A stretch of 27,219 nt of DNA from DATLYH01 sp035575035 (GTDB lineage Bacteria; Planctomycetota; Planctomycetia; Gemmatales; Gemmataceae): NCBI GenBank assembly GCA_035575035.1, contig DATLYH010000286.1:1-27219 (forward strand), written 5' to 3'. A model generated the notes under the pieces. That model worked only from the letters and a program-made list of their open reading frames with translations. It ran no database searches and was not told the origin of the DNA. The translations under genes and the position numbers were made by a program. Below, piece after piece: positions 1 to 7,154 of this stretch (position 1 is the stretch's first letter; every line of letters begins with the position of its first letter).

Positions 1-41
1 CGCCCCCGCTTCGGGGGAGAGGGGACCGGGGTGAGGGGGCT
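1..41. repeat. G-rich palindromic repeat (family A), fragment at window edge
   Basis: The first bases hold a short hairpin, CCCCCG-CTT-CGGGGG, followed by G-rich tracts of the form GAGAGGGG and GGTGAGGGGG. The same signature recurs inside the LptA-like gene near 16.35 and 16.9-17.07 kb, and in degraded form in kdsD and the phosphatase gene. It lies just past the clpS stop, so a secondary role as an RNA hairpin after clpS is possible, but there is no T-tract. The copy is cut by the window edge. Confidence 0.55.
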
Positions 42-65
42 GCTCCGGGCACCCCAACCAACGAC

Positions 66-404
66 TCATCCCGGCGCCGGTTCGATAATCGCCGACATCG
101 ACCCCTTGCAGCGCGGAATCAATGGGTCGGGACCGAAGGCATGGATTTGGTCGCGCTTCAACTCGGCCCGCTCCTTGGTCGTCGTGTCCACGATCACCCG
201 GCCCTGGGTGTGGACTTCCCAGGCCATCTGTAGGCCCTTTTCGCGGGGATGGCCGAAGAGCTGCTGCAGCATGGTGATCACATATTCAAAGCTGTGGTCA
301 TCGTCGTTGAGCAGGACGACGTTGTAAGGCGGTTGCCGCTTGATCTTTTCCTGCTCCTTCTCCTTGGGCTTGCCGGTCTTCGGCAGGACGATGCTTTCGG
401 ACAT
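66..404 (-). CDS. clpS: ClpS-like adaptor of the Clp protease (N-degron recognition)
   Basis: The 112-residue product has the ClpS core. A basic, disordered N-terminus leads into PPYNVVLLNDDDHSFEYV, then a helix with EVHTQGRV and the AELKRDQIHAFG stretch. ClpS binds substrates with destabilising N-terminal residues and hands them to ClpA or ClpC. The N-degron pocket residues N-D-D and the later VH are kept. The position of the usual gatekeeper methionine (TPMEF in E. coli) reads HSFEY. The C-terminus, PDPLIPRCKGSMSAIIEPA, differs from the proteobacterial HPLxCxxEKA ending but matches the form I associate with planctomycetes. The ATG is preceded by AGGGAG about 8 nt upstream. No clpA or clpC is in the window. 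It is the last gene of the leftward run, 222 bp after a PP2C gene. Confidence 0.94.
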   Translation of the reverse strand: MSESIVLPKTGKPKEKEQEKIKRQPPYNVVLLNDDDHSFEYVITMLQQLFGHPREKGLQMAWEVHTQGRVIVDTTTKERAELKRDQIHAFGPDPLIPRCKGSMSAIIEPAPG

Positions 405-626
405 GCTGGCTCACTCCCTGTTAAGAAAGCTCGGCCCCGTGCGGTGCACGGTCAGCTGGGGCGAGGGGACCGGGGCCACAGGTACGTCGAAGCCCGGAGT
501 ATCAGCAATGGGTCAGGCAACCCCTCGCTCATGTTCGGGGCTCTGACTGCCCTTCCTTCCACTCTCCTCAATATACCACGGAAGGCCGCCTTCCTTCCAC
601 CAGGACTCCGTGGGCGGCGGCGAGGT

Positions 627-2282
627 TCAGACCTTGCGGCCGAAGCAGACGAGGGTGATGTCGTCGGACTGGCTTCGGCGGATAGCGTGTTGCTCTGCCG
701 CCTTGACCAGCCGTTCCCCCAGCGTGAGGGGACGGTACGGCCCTCCTTCCCGCAACAGCGCGTAGATCCCGTCCAGGGAATCCGACAGGCGGCGGTTGCG
801 GGCGTTGACCGCTTCGCAGACACCATCAGTGAACAGCAGCAGGCAGTCGCCCGGATCAAGGGCCACCTGGCACGACTGATACTTCAGTCCCCGCTCCAAG
901 CCGAGGACGGTCCCGGCCACGGCACGGGGTGCCGCCTCGGCCAGTGTGCCGCTGGCCCGCCGGTAGAGCAAGGGCGGCAGGTGGCCGGCGTTAACCAGTG
1001 TCACCACCTGGCGGCCTGGATCGAGGACGGCGGCGACCAGCGTCACGAATCGGTGCGTGCGCTGGGTGTGTGGATAGAGCACGTCGTTGAGCCGGGCCAC
1101 CGCCTCGATCGGCTCCGCCTCCGCCAGGAGGCAGGTGCGCATCTCAGAGGAGAGCTTGGCCATCAACAGCGCCGCCGTGACCCCCTTGCCGGCCACGTCA
1201 GCCAGGGTGACGGCCAGGCGCTGCCGCGGCAAGGGGATGAAGTCGTAGTAGTCGCCGCCGACGGTCAGGGCGGCCGCGTAGTGGGCGAAAAATTCGTAGC
1301 CGTCCACCTCGGGCAGCTGTTCGGGCAGCATGCTGCGCTGCATCTGGGCGGCCACCTCCAGGTCGCGCTCCAGCTGCTCGCGCTGGAGCAGGTCCTCGTG
1401 CATCCGGGCGTTCTCCAGGGCCACCGCCGCCTGATTGGCCACCCCCTCCAACAAGTTGAGGTCGTCCCGGCTGAATTTCTGCCGTTCCCGGGTGTCGAGC
1501 TGGATGACGCCGACCGCCTTGCCCTCCGGAGTGATCAGCGGAGCACACATCACCGAACGCAGCTGTAGTTCCGCCACACTAATACTGCTTGCCAGCCGAG
1601 AGTCTGCTCCGGCATCCTCGGTCAGGAACGGCTGGGCGGTTATCAGGCAGTGCTGGACGATGCGGTGGCTGAAGATGGCCGTCCCTGCCTCCTGCGGCGA
1701 CCGGGTCCGGACAGCCCGGGCCACGAGCCGGCCCGGCCCCTCATCAAGGATCAGAAAGCAGCGCTCCGCCTGCTTGAACAACTGGAACAGGCTGTCCGCG
1801 ATCCGGGGGAGCAGCTGATCCAGTTCCAGTGCCTTCACCAGGTAGTTGCTGATCTCCAGAATGACTTTGAGGTTCTCGCTGGACTGGACGGCCAGCACCT
1901 TCTTGCTGTGGCCGTCGGGGCCGGTGTCGTGGGAGGTCGAGTCGTTCTCGCCGGTCAGAACGCCCACCAGTTCGGGGGGCAGGGTGGAGGGCGGGGTCTC
2001 ATGGAAGGCGGCGAGGAAGTCGCAGATGCGGATGCGGTCGGTGTGCGTCAGCGGGGTGCGGGTGGTGATCCGCTGGTTGTTGACAAAGGTGCCGTTGCGG
2101 CTCTGCATGTCCTCGATGAACCATCGGCCCTGGGCGCGTAACAGCCGGGCGTGCTGCCGGCTGACCGAGGCGGACGGCAGCACCAGGTCGCAGTCGAGGC
2201 TGCGGCCGATGATGACCACGTCCTTGTCGAGGGGGATGTCCTGGCCCGAGTTGTCTCCCTTCAGGATGAAGAGCGAAGCCAT
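627..2282 (-). CDS. FHA-GAF-PP2C (SpoIIE-type) serine phosphatase, second copy
   Basis: The 551-residue protein has three modules. An N-terminal FHA domain (about 1-100) carries IIGRSLDCD, SVSRQHA and SRNGTFVNN and should bind phosphothreonine. A GAF domain lies at about 140-300. A SpoIIE/RsbU-type PP2C domain (about 340-551) has all metal-binding motifs: GGDYYD, LADVAGKG, LFTDG and SDDITLV. Such enzymes dephosphorylate Ser/Thr, often in sigma-factor partner switching, but no anti-sigma factor or antagonist is nearby. The frame opens 13 codons earlier. I chose ATG 2282 because GGAGG lies 8 nt upstream and the product then starts MASL like its paralogue. It starts 35 bp after the stop of that paralogue and is clearly a tandem duplicate. 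Function is family-level; the partner is unknown. Confidence 0.92.
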   Translation of the reverse strand: MASLFILKGDNSGQDIPLDKDVVIIGRSLDCDLVLPSASVSRQHARLLRAQGRWFIEDMQSRNGTFVNNQRITTRTPLTHTDRIRICDFLAAFHETPPSTLPPELVGVLTGENDSTSHDTGPDGHSKKVLAVQSSENLKVILEISNYLVKALELDQLLPRIADSLFQLFKQAERCFLILDEGPGRLVARAVRTRSPQEAGTAIFSHRIVQHCLITAQPFLTEDAGADSRLASSISVAELQLRSVMCAPLITPEGKAVGVIQLDTRERQKFSRDDLNLLEGVANQAAVALENARMHEDLLQREQLERDLEVAAQMQRSMLPEQLPEVDGYEFFAHYAAALTVGGDYYDFIPLPRQRLAVTLADVAGKGVTAALLMAKLSSEMRTCLLAEAEPIEAVARLNDVLYPHTQRTHRFVTLVAAVLDPGRQVVTLVNAGHLPPLLYRRASGTLAEAAPRAVAGTVLGLERGLKYQSCQVALDPGDCLLLFTDGVCEAVNARNRRLSDSLDGIYALLREGGPYRPLTLGERLVKAAEQHAIRRSQSDDITLVCFGRKV

Positions 2283-2317
2283 CGCATCAACCTCCGCGGG
2301 AGTCCGAGGCCAGGGCC

Positions 2318-3976
2318 TCACGGCACTCGGCCGAGACAGACGAGGGTGATGTCGTCGTGCTGGGGGCAGCCGGCGGCGTGCTGTTTGACCGCCTTGACGA
2401 CTCGCTCGACCAGCGCCTGGGGGGAGAAGGGGCCGCCGTCGCGCAAGGCGGCCGTGATGCCCTCGATGCCGAATGACTCCTTGCGCACATTGACAGCGTC
2501 GGTGACGCCGTCGGTAAACAGCAGCAGGCAGTCGCCGGGCGCCAGCCGCAGGTCGGGCTGCAAGTAAGCCTGGCCCTCGACGATGCCCAGCGGCATGCCG
2601 GCGCCGTCGCGGGAGATGGCCTCTTCCAGGGTGCCCGTCTCGCGGTGGTAGAGTAGCGGCGCGGGATGGCCGGCGCTGACCAGCGTGACGGCGTGGCGGT
2701 CCGGGTCGAGGACAGCTGCCGCCAACGTGACGAAGCGGTCCATCTGGCTGGTGTGCTGATAGATCTGGTCGTTGAGCCGGCTCATGGCCGCTGCCGGGTC
2801 CGGCTCGGTCAGCAGGCAGAAGCGGGCCTCGGAGGAGAGCTTGGCCATCAACAGCGCTGCCGGCATCCCCTTGCCCGCTACATCGCCGAGCGTCACCGCC
2901 AGCCGGCGCGACGGCAGCGGGATGAAGTCATAGTAATCGCCGCCGACCTCCTGGGCCGGCTCGTAGTGCGCGAAGAACTCGTAAGCGGGGACCTCCGGCA
3001 GCCGCTGCGGCAGGAAGCTGCGCTGCACCTGGTGGGCCAGGAGCAGTCCCTGCTTGACGCGCGCCTGCTCGACCATCTCCTCGTGCAGCCGGGCATTCTC
3101 CAGAGCGATGGAGGCCTGGTTGGCCACCCCCCAGAGCAGTTTCAAGTCGTCCTCGGTGAACTTCTTGATCCGGTCCTGGGTGTCGAGCTGAATGACGCCG
3201 AACGGCTTCCCTTCGGCCGAGGTGAGCGGCACGCACATCACCGAGCGGATGCGGAAATCGACCACGCTCTGGCTGAGGGGGACACCGGCAGAGGCATCGT
3301 CGCTGAGGAAGGCCTGACCGCTCTCCAGGCAGCGCTTGACGATGCTGCGGCTGAAGCGGGCGTTGCTCTCGTCGCCGGGCCGACGGGTCTTGATCACCTT
3401 GGGGATCAGCTTGGTCGGTGTGTCGCCCGCCAGGATGATGAAGCAGCGGTCGGCCTGGCGAAACATCTGGAACAGACTGTCGCAGATCTTCGGCAAGAGC
3501 GGATCGAGCTGGAGGGTCTTGCTCAGGTTGCTGCTGATCTCCAGCAAGGCCCGGATCTTCTCGGCCGGCTGCGTTTCCAGGAGGAGGTGTTTGCTGGTGG
3601 TCAGGGCCGCTTCAATGTGGGGCTGCTCGTCGTCCGCCTCGGACTCCGCGGCGGGGCGGACCAACTCGGGCGGCAGAGGGGGCAGCACGCTGTCCTGGAA
3701 GGCGGCGAGGAAGTCGCAGATGCGGATTTGGTCGTTGGGATGCAGCGGGGTGCGGCCGCTGACCGGCTGGTTGTTGACGAAGGTGCCGTTGCGACTCTGC
3801 AAGTCGATGATATAGAAGCGGTCCTGGAGGCGGATGATCTGGGCATGCTCGCGGCTGACCGACGTCACCGGAATGACCACATCACAGTCGGGGTTGCGCC
3901 CCAGGGTAATCTTGTCCCGGTTGAGGGGGATCACCGCCCCCTGGTTGGGCCCTTTCAGGACGCGGAGCGAAGCCAT
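2318..3976 (-). CDS. FHA-GAF-PP2C (SpoIIE-type) serine phosphatase, first copy
   Basis: The 552-residue cytoplasmic protein has FHA at about 1-95 (LGRNPDCD, SVSREHA, SRNGTFVNN), a linker, GAF at about 137-297, a short coiled helix, and SpoIIE-type PP2C at about 340-550. Catalytic metal ligands are visible: D347 and D350 in GGDYYD, D365 in GDVAGKG, D489 in FTDG and D541/D542 in HDDITLV. No membrane segments are seen. It is the leading gene of a two-gene unit with its paralogue, which starts 35 bp after this stop. Well over half the residues match by eye. Differences are concentrated in the FHA-GAF linker and the GAF ligand region, so the copies probably sense different inputs. An AGGTGG ribosome-binding site precedes the ATG. 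A 130-bp gap separates it from the upstream HD-domain gene. Confidence 0.93.
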   Translation of the reverse strand: MASLRVLKGPNQGAVIPLNRDKITLGRNPDCDVVIPVTSVSREHAQIIRLQDRFYIIDLQSRNGTFVNNQPVSGRTPLHPNDQIRICDFLAAFQDSVLPPLPPELVRPAAESEADDEQPHIEAALTTSKHLLLETQPAEKIRALLEISSNLSKTLQLDPLLPKICDSLFQMFRQADRCFIILAGDTPTKLIPKVIKTRRPGDESNARFSRSIVKRCLESGQAFLSDDASAGVPLSQSVVDFRIRSVMCVPLTSAEGKPFGVIQLDTQDRIKKFTEDDLKLLWGVANQASIALENARLHEEMVEQARVKQGLLLAHQVQRSFLPQRLPEVPAYEFFAHYEPAQEVGGDYYDFIPLPSRRLAVTLGDVAGKGMPAALLMAKLSSEARFCLLTEPDPAAAMSRLNDQIYQHTSQMDRFVTLAAAVLDPDRHAVTLVSAGHPAPLLYHRETGTLEEAISRDGAGMPLGIVEGQAYLQPDLRLAPGDCLLLFTDGVTDAVNVRKESFGIEGITAALRDGGPFSPQALVERVVKAVKQHAAGCPQHDDITLVCLGRVP

Positions 3977-4106
3977 CTCACCACCTCAGGCGCCGGGGGG
4001 ATGGGCGCCGATTTGTTGCCGGGATCGCATCAAAGAGGATTTCTATAAACCCGCCCAATTCTAGCGGCCGCGGTCCCGGGTTGCAAGCAAGCCTTGCAGC
4101 CCCGCC

Positions 4107-5876
4107 TCACGACGCCAGGCCGCGTTCCCCCTCGGGATACTTGATCCGGCCGTGATACAGGGCGATCAGGCCCTTGCACAGGCTCTCCTCAATGCGATGC
4201 AACTCGGTCAGGGTCAGGCCGCTCTCTTCGAACTGGCCGTCGAGCAGGCGTTTCATCAACAGGTCGTGGACCAGTTTGCGCAGGCTGCGCGGCGTCGGCG
4301 CGGCCAGTGCCCGGCTGGAGCTCTCGGCGGCGTCGGCCAACATGACGATGCCGTTCTCCCGGTTCTGCGGCTTCGGCCCCGGGTAGCGGAACGACGGCTC
4401 CAGCTCGACATGGCCCTGGCCCAGGTTCGCCTGCGCCCGCATGGCCTCACGGTAGAAATACTCTACCAACGTTGTACCGTGATGCTGTTCGATGAAGTCG
4501 ATGATCGGCCGGGGAAGACGGTACTGCTCGGCGAGGGCGACGCCGTCCTTGACGTGGTTGATGATGATCAGCGTGCTCAGGGCCGGCTCCAGGGCGTCGT
4601 GGCGGTTCTCGCCGGTTTGATTCTCGATGAAGTAGTGCGGCTTGAGCATCTTGCCGATGTCGTGGAAGTAGCTGCCGACTCGGGTCAACAGCGGGTTGGC
4701 GTCGATGGCCTCGGCGGCCGCCTCGGCCAGGGTGGCCACGGTCATGCTGTGGGTGTACGTGCCCGGGGCTCGCCGGACCAACTCCTGCAACAGCGGGTGC
4801 GAGCCGTCGGCCAGCTCCAGCAGGCTGATGTCGGTGACGATGCCGAAGCAGCGCTCCACCAGCGGCAGGCAGCCGCTGACCAGAAAGCCGGCCAGGGCGC
4901 CCCAGAGGAAGTTCCGGCCAGCGTCGAAGATGATCAGCCGGGCGGGCTGGCCGCTGAGCAAGCCGGTCGCCACCGTCATGGCCAGGTAGGCCAGTCCTGC
5001 TCCCGCGCCGACCTCGACCAGCCGGGTGCGCGTGCGGACATTGCGCAGCGACAGCACCGCCGTCGCCAGCCCGCCCATCTGGATGAGCAGATGGTTCAGG
5101 TTGGTGCCCAATGCCACTGTCATGGCGAACGACAGGCTCAGCGACATCAAGAGGGCGAAGGGCGGATTGTAGGCCAACGTCAGGATGAGGGCGGTTGTGG
5201 TCAGCGGGATCAGAACGGCGTACCAGGGGGGCTGGCTGAGCAGCAGGCCCAACAGCAGGGTAAGGATCACCAGGGCGCAGACGCCGGCGATCATGGGGAG
5301 GCTCTTGGCCAGGGCAGCCTGGAAGCGCACCACGTAGAGGATCACCAAGAGCGCCAGCAGGGTCATGATGAGAAAGATGGCCAGCCCGCGGCGGAAGTGG
5401 TCGGTCCGGTCCAGGCTGTGGCGGTAGGCCCGGTCCTCCTCGGCCAGGAGCAGGAGCTGCCGCTCGCTGATCGGTTGGCCGCGCTGGACCAGCGGCGTGC
5501 CGGGAGGGAACCTCTCGATGACCGGCGGCACGGCCTGGCGGGCGCGGGCGCAAGCGGCGGGGTCTTGCTGGAGCGCCGGCGGCAGCCGTTCGACTGCCTC
5601 CTCCCGGGCCCGCTGCGTCTGCGGCTGGTTCTCCAGCTCGAAGTAGGCGCGGACGCGCAGGTCCACCGGACTGACCTCACCAACGCGGTAAGGAAGCGGC
5701 GGTCCCCAGAAGTGAATCAGCAGCGTGGCGGCCACCACGGTCACGAAGACAATGGCTAGCCGCCCCAGCACATCCCGCTGCCACAGCTGCGGCAGTGCCG
5801 GACCGTCATAGCGGGAAGAACGTCGCCGGCCATCCCACTGGCTCAGGCGCGACGATTTCTTGATGGGACCCAACAT
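4107..5876 (-). CDS. pgpH: 7TM-HD phosphohydrolase, PgpH/YqfF family (probable cyclic dinucleotide phosphodiesterase)
   Basis: The 589-residue protein has a first TM helix at about 38-56 and an extracytoplasmic segment at about 60-163 containing the family phrase VGEVSPVDLRVRAYFE. A block of hydrophobic helices follows at about 163-340, then a cytoplasmic HD domain. HD metal ligands are H376 (YTHS), H405-D406 (SYFHDIGK), H441 (INHVKDG), H465-H466 (EQHHGT) and a later LADAAES aspartate. Characterised Gram-positive relatives hydrolyse c-di-AMP; the substrate here is inferred. Listeria and Bacillus members exceed 700 residues. The shortfall is mostly in the extracytoplasmic domain, so ligand sensing may be reduced. 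It lies downstream of phoH on the same strand, the order known from Firmicutes (phoH-yqfF-ybeY), but ybeY does not follow. No good ribosome-binding site precedes the ATG because a repeat element abuts it. Confidence 0.88.
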   Translation of the reverse strand: MLGPIKKSSRLSQWDGRRRSSRYDGPALPQLWQRDVLGRLAIVFVTVVAATLLIHFWGPPLPYRVGEVSPVDLRVRAYFELENQPQTQRAREEAVERLPPALQQDPAACARARQAVPPVIERFPPGTPLVQRGQPISERQLLLLAEEDRAYRHSLDRTDHFRRGLAIFLIMTLLALLVILYVVRFQAALAKSLPMIAGVCALVILTLLLGLLLSQPPWYAVLIPLTTTALILTLAYNPPFALLMSLSLSFAMTVALGTNLNHLLIQMGGLATAVLSLRNVRTRTRLVEVGAGAGLAYLAMTVATGLLSGQPARLIIFDAGRNFLWGALAGFLVSGCLPLVERCFGIVTDISLLELADGSHPLLQELVRRAPGTYTHSMTVATLAEAAAEAIDANPLLTRVGSYFHDIGKMLKPHYFIENQTGENRHDALEPALSTLIIINHVKDGVALAEQYRLPRPIIDFIEQHHGTTLVEYFYREAMRAQANLGQGHVELEPSFRYPGPKPQNRENGIVMLADAAESSSRALAAPTPRSLRKLVHDLLMKRLLDGQFEESGLTLTELHRIEESLCKGLIALYHGRIKYPEGERGLAS

Positions 5877-5880
5877 AGAT

Positions 5881-6009
5881 TTGAGATTGCAGATTTGAGA
5901 TTGCAGATTTCAGATTGCAGATTTGGAGGAGATAGAGGGGGTTGCTTCCTCTGCCTTCTTCAAATCTGCAATCTGCAATCTGCAATCTGCAATCTGAAAT
6001 CTGCAATCC
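5881..6009. repeat. Inverted repeat with heptamer-repeat arms, between phoH and pgpH
   Basis: The left arm (about 5881-5925) is made of iterated GATTGCA/GATTTGA units. The right arm (about 5961-6009) is made of iterated AATCTGC units. The arms are reverse complements over some 45 bp, around a purine-rich then pyrimidine-rich centre. In RNA this would give a long, imperfect hairpin. It fills the whole gap between the phoH stop and the pgpH start and is markedly A+T richer than its surroundings. Open frames across it give only repetitive peptides and are not counted as genes. Confidence 0.85.
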
Positions 6010-6012
6010 GAG

Positions 6013-7002
6013 TCACTCCTTTTTCTTGCGGGCCTTCTCATCCTCGTAGGCCCTGAGAATCTCCTGGACCAACGGATTGCGGACGATGTCACTCTCGTCA
6101 AGATGGACGATGGCGATCCGCTCGATGCCGCGGAGGCGGTGGACGGCGTCGATCAGGCCGCTGCGGGTCTGCCGGGGCAGGTCCACCTGTGTCACGTCGC
6201 CCGTGACGATGATCTTCGAACCGTTGCCCATGCGGGTCAGGAACATCTTCATCTGCGGCACGGTGCAGTTCTGGCCTTCGTCCAGGATGATGACGGCCTG
6301 GTTGAGGGTACGGCCCCGCATGTAGGCGAGCGGTACGATCTCGATGATATCGTTCTCCATGTAGCGCTTGACCTGCTCCGGCTCCATCATGTCGTTGAGG
6401 GCGTCGAAGAGAGGGCGGAGGTAGGGGTTGACCTTGGCCTGGATGTCGCCGGGCAAAAAGCCGAGCCGTTCGCCAGCTTCCACGGCGGGGCGCACCAGGA
6501 CGATCTTCTTGACCGCGGCCTGACGGAGCAGACTGACCGCCATGCCGACCGCCAGCCATGTTTTTCCCGTCCCGGCCGGGCCGATGCAGAGCGTCAGGTC
6601 GTTGTCGCGCATGGCGCGGACATAGCGGGCTTGGCCATCGGTCCGTGGCCGAACATAGCGGCTCCCCTCAACGGCGGCGCCGGGCGGTGCCGCCAGCCGG
6701 TCGCCGCCACTATGCACCACTTCCAGCACCGTCCGCACGTCCTCGGTCGAAAGCCGCTCCTGCTGCTGGAGCATGCTCCGCAGCTGCTGAAAGACCCGCC
6801 GGGCCTGATCGACCTGCTCCTCGGTCCCCTTGATGTGGATCGTGTCGCCGCGCGCCACCAGGCGGACGCCGAGCGCATCGCGGATCTCGCGCAGGTGCTG
6901 GTCGCGACTGCCGAACAGCCGCACGGCCTCGTCCCGATCCTCCAGGGTAATGGTCGCTTCACTCATGGGATCGATAAGCGGTTCGACGAAGTTGTGGATC
7001 AA
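6013..7002 (-). CDS. phoH: PhoH-family ATPase
   Basis: The 329-residue cytoplasmic protein has an N-terminal KH-like region (about 17-80) and a PhoH P-loop domain. Walker A is GPAGTGKT at 141-148, followed by RPAVEAGERLGFLPGD and MRGRTL. Walker B is IILDEGQN at 238-245, then VTGDVTQVDLP. PhoH proteins are ATPases linked to RNA metabolism; the substrate is not established. The start is uncertain. TTG at 7002 has a strong GGAGG 5 nt upstream, while an in-frame ATG at 6966 (MSEATITLEDRD) begins where family homology is expected but has no clear ribosome-binding site. I chose the TTG on that evidence. It is followed by the 7TM-HD gene, a linkage known elsewhere. Upstream, between it and cdsA, are a possible small ORF and a consensus DnaA box. 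Confidence 0.93.
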   Translation of the reverse strand: MIHNFVEPLIDPMSEATITLEDRDEAVRLFGSRDQHLREIRDALGVRLVARGDTIHIKGTEEQVDQARRVFQQLRSMLQQQERLSTEDVRTVLEVVHSGGDRLAAPPGAAVEGSRYVRPRTDGQARYVRAMRDNDLTLCIGPAGTGKTWLAVGMAVSLLRQAAVKKIVLVRPAVEAGERLGFLPGDIQAKVNPYLRPLFDALNDMMEPEQVKRYMENDIIEIVPLAYMRGRTLNQAVIILDEGQNCTVPQMKMFLTRMGNGSKIIVTGDVTQVDLPRQTRSGLIDAVHRLRGIERIAIVHLDESDIVRNPLVQEILRAYEDEKARKKKE

Positions 7003-7014
7003 TCCCCCCTCCGA

Positions 7015-7131
7015 TTAACTTGTGCCCGCTCCCGGCCGAAGCGCCGGCAAGAGATCAGACGCCCGCGCCGGTCCTTCGGGCTTGGACCAGGGTTTATTAT
7101 CCACATTTACTGATCCTTTCATCTGCGCCAT
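7015..7131 (-). CDS. Possible small ORF upstream of phoH (38 aa)
   Basis: A 38-codon frame begins MAQMKGSVNVDNKPW and ends LRPGAGTS. It fills most of the cdsA-phoH gap, and its TAA comes just before the phoH ribosome-binding site. GGTGA lies just upstream of its first ATG. No family is recognised and no signal peptide or TM helix is visible. Third codon positions are less G+C rich than in neighbouring genes, which argues against coding or reflects a regulatory leader. It could be a leader peptide, a real small protein, or chance. Confidence 0.22.
   Translation of the reverse strand: MAQMKGSVNVDNKPWSKPEGPARASDLLPALRPGAGTS
7097..7105 (+). promoter_or_regulatory. Consensus DnaA box (TTATCCACA)
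   Basis: The 9-mer TTATCCACA matches the E. coli DnaA box consensus exactly. It sits in the most A+T-rich stretch of the cdsA-phoH gap. I saw no second exact box in the window, so it does not mark an origin. A DnaA-sensitive promoter for phoH or a chance match are both possible. Confidence 0.35.
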
Positions 7132-7154
7132 TTTCACCGGGCGCGGGGTCGCCG

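Noticed and set aside
570..575. TATATT as a -10 element for clpS
   Set aside because: No plausible -35 at a suitable distance on the minus strand, and over 160 nt from the start codon.
249..1568. Plus-strand frame of 439 codons opposite the PP2C gene
   Set aside because: The minus strand encodes clear FHA-GAF-PP2C motifs; the plus-strand product is unrecognisable and composition-driven.
5806..6101. Small minus-strand ORFs with peptides such as QISDCRLQIADCR
   Set aside because: They are translations of the heptamer inverted repeat, overlap real genes and have no domain.
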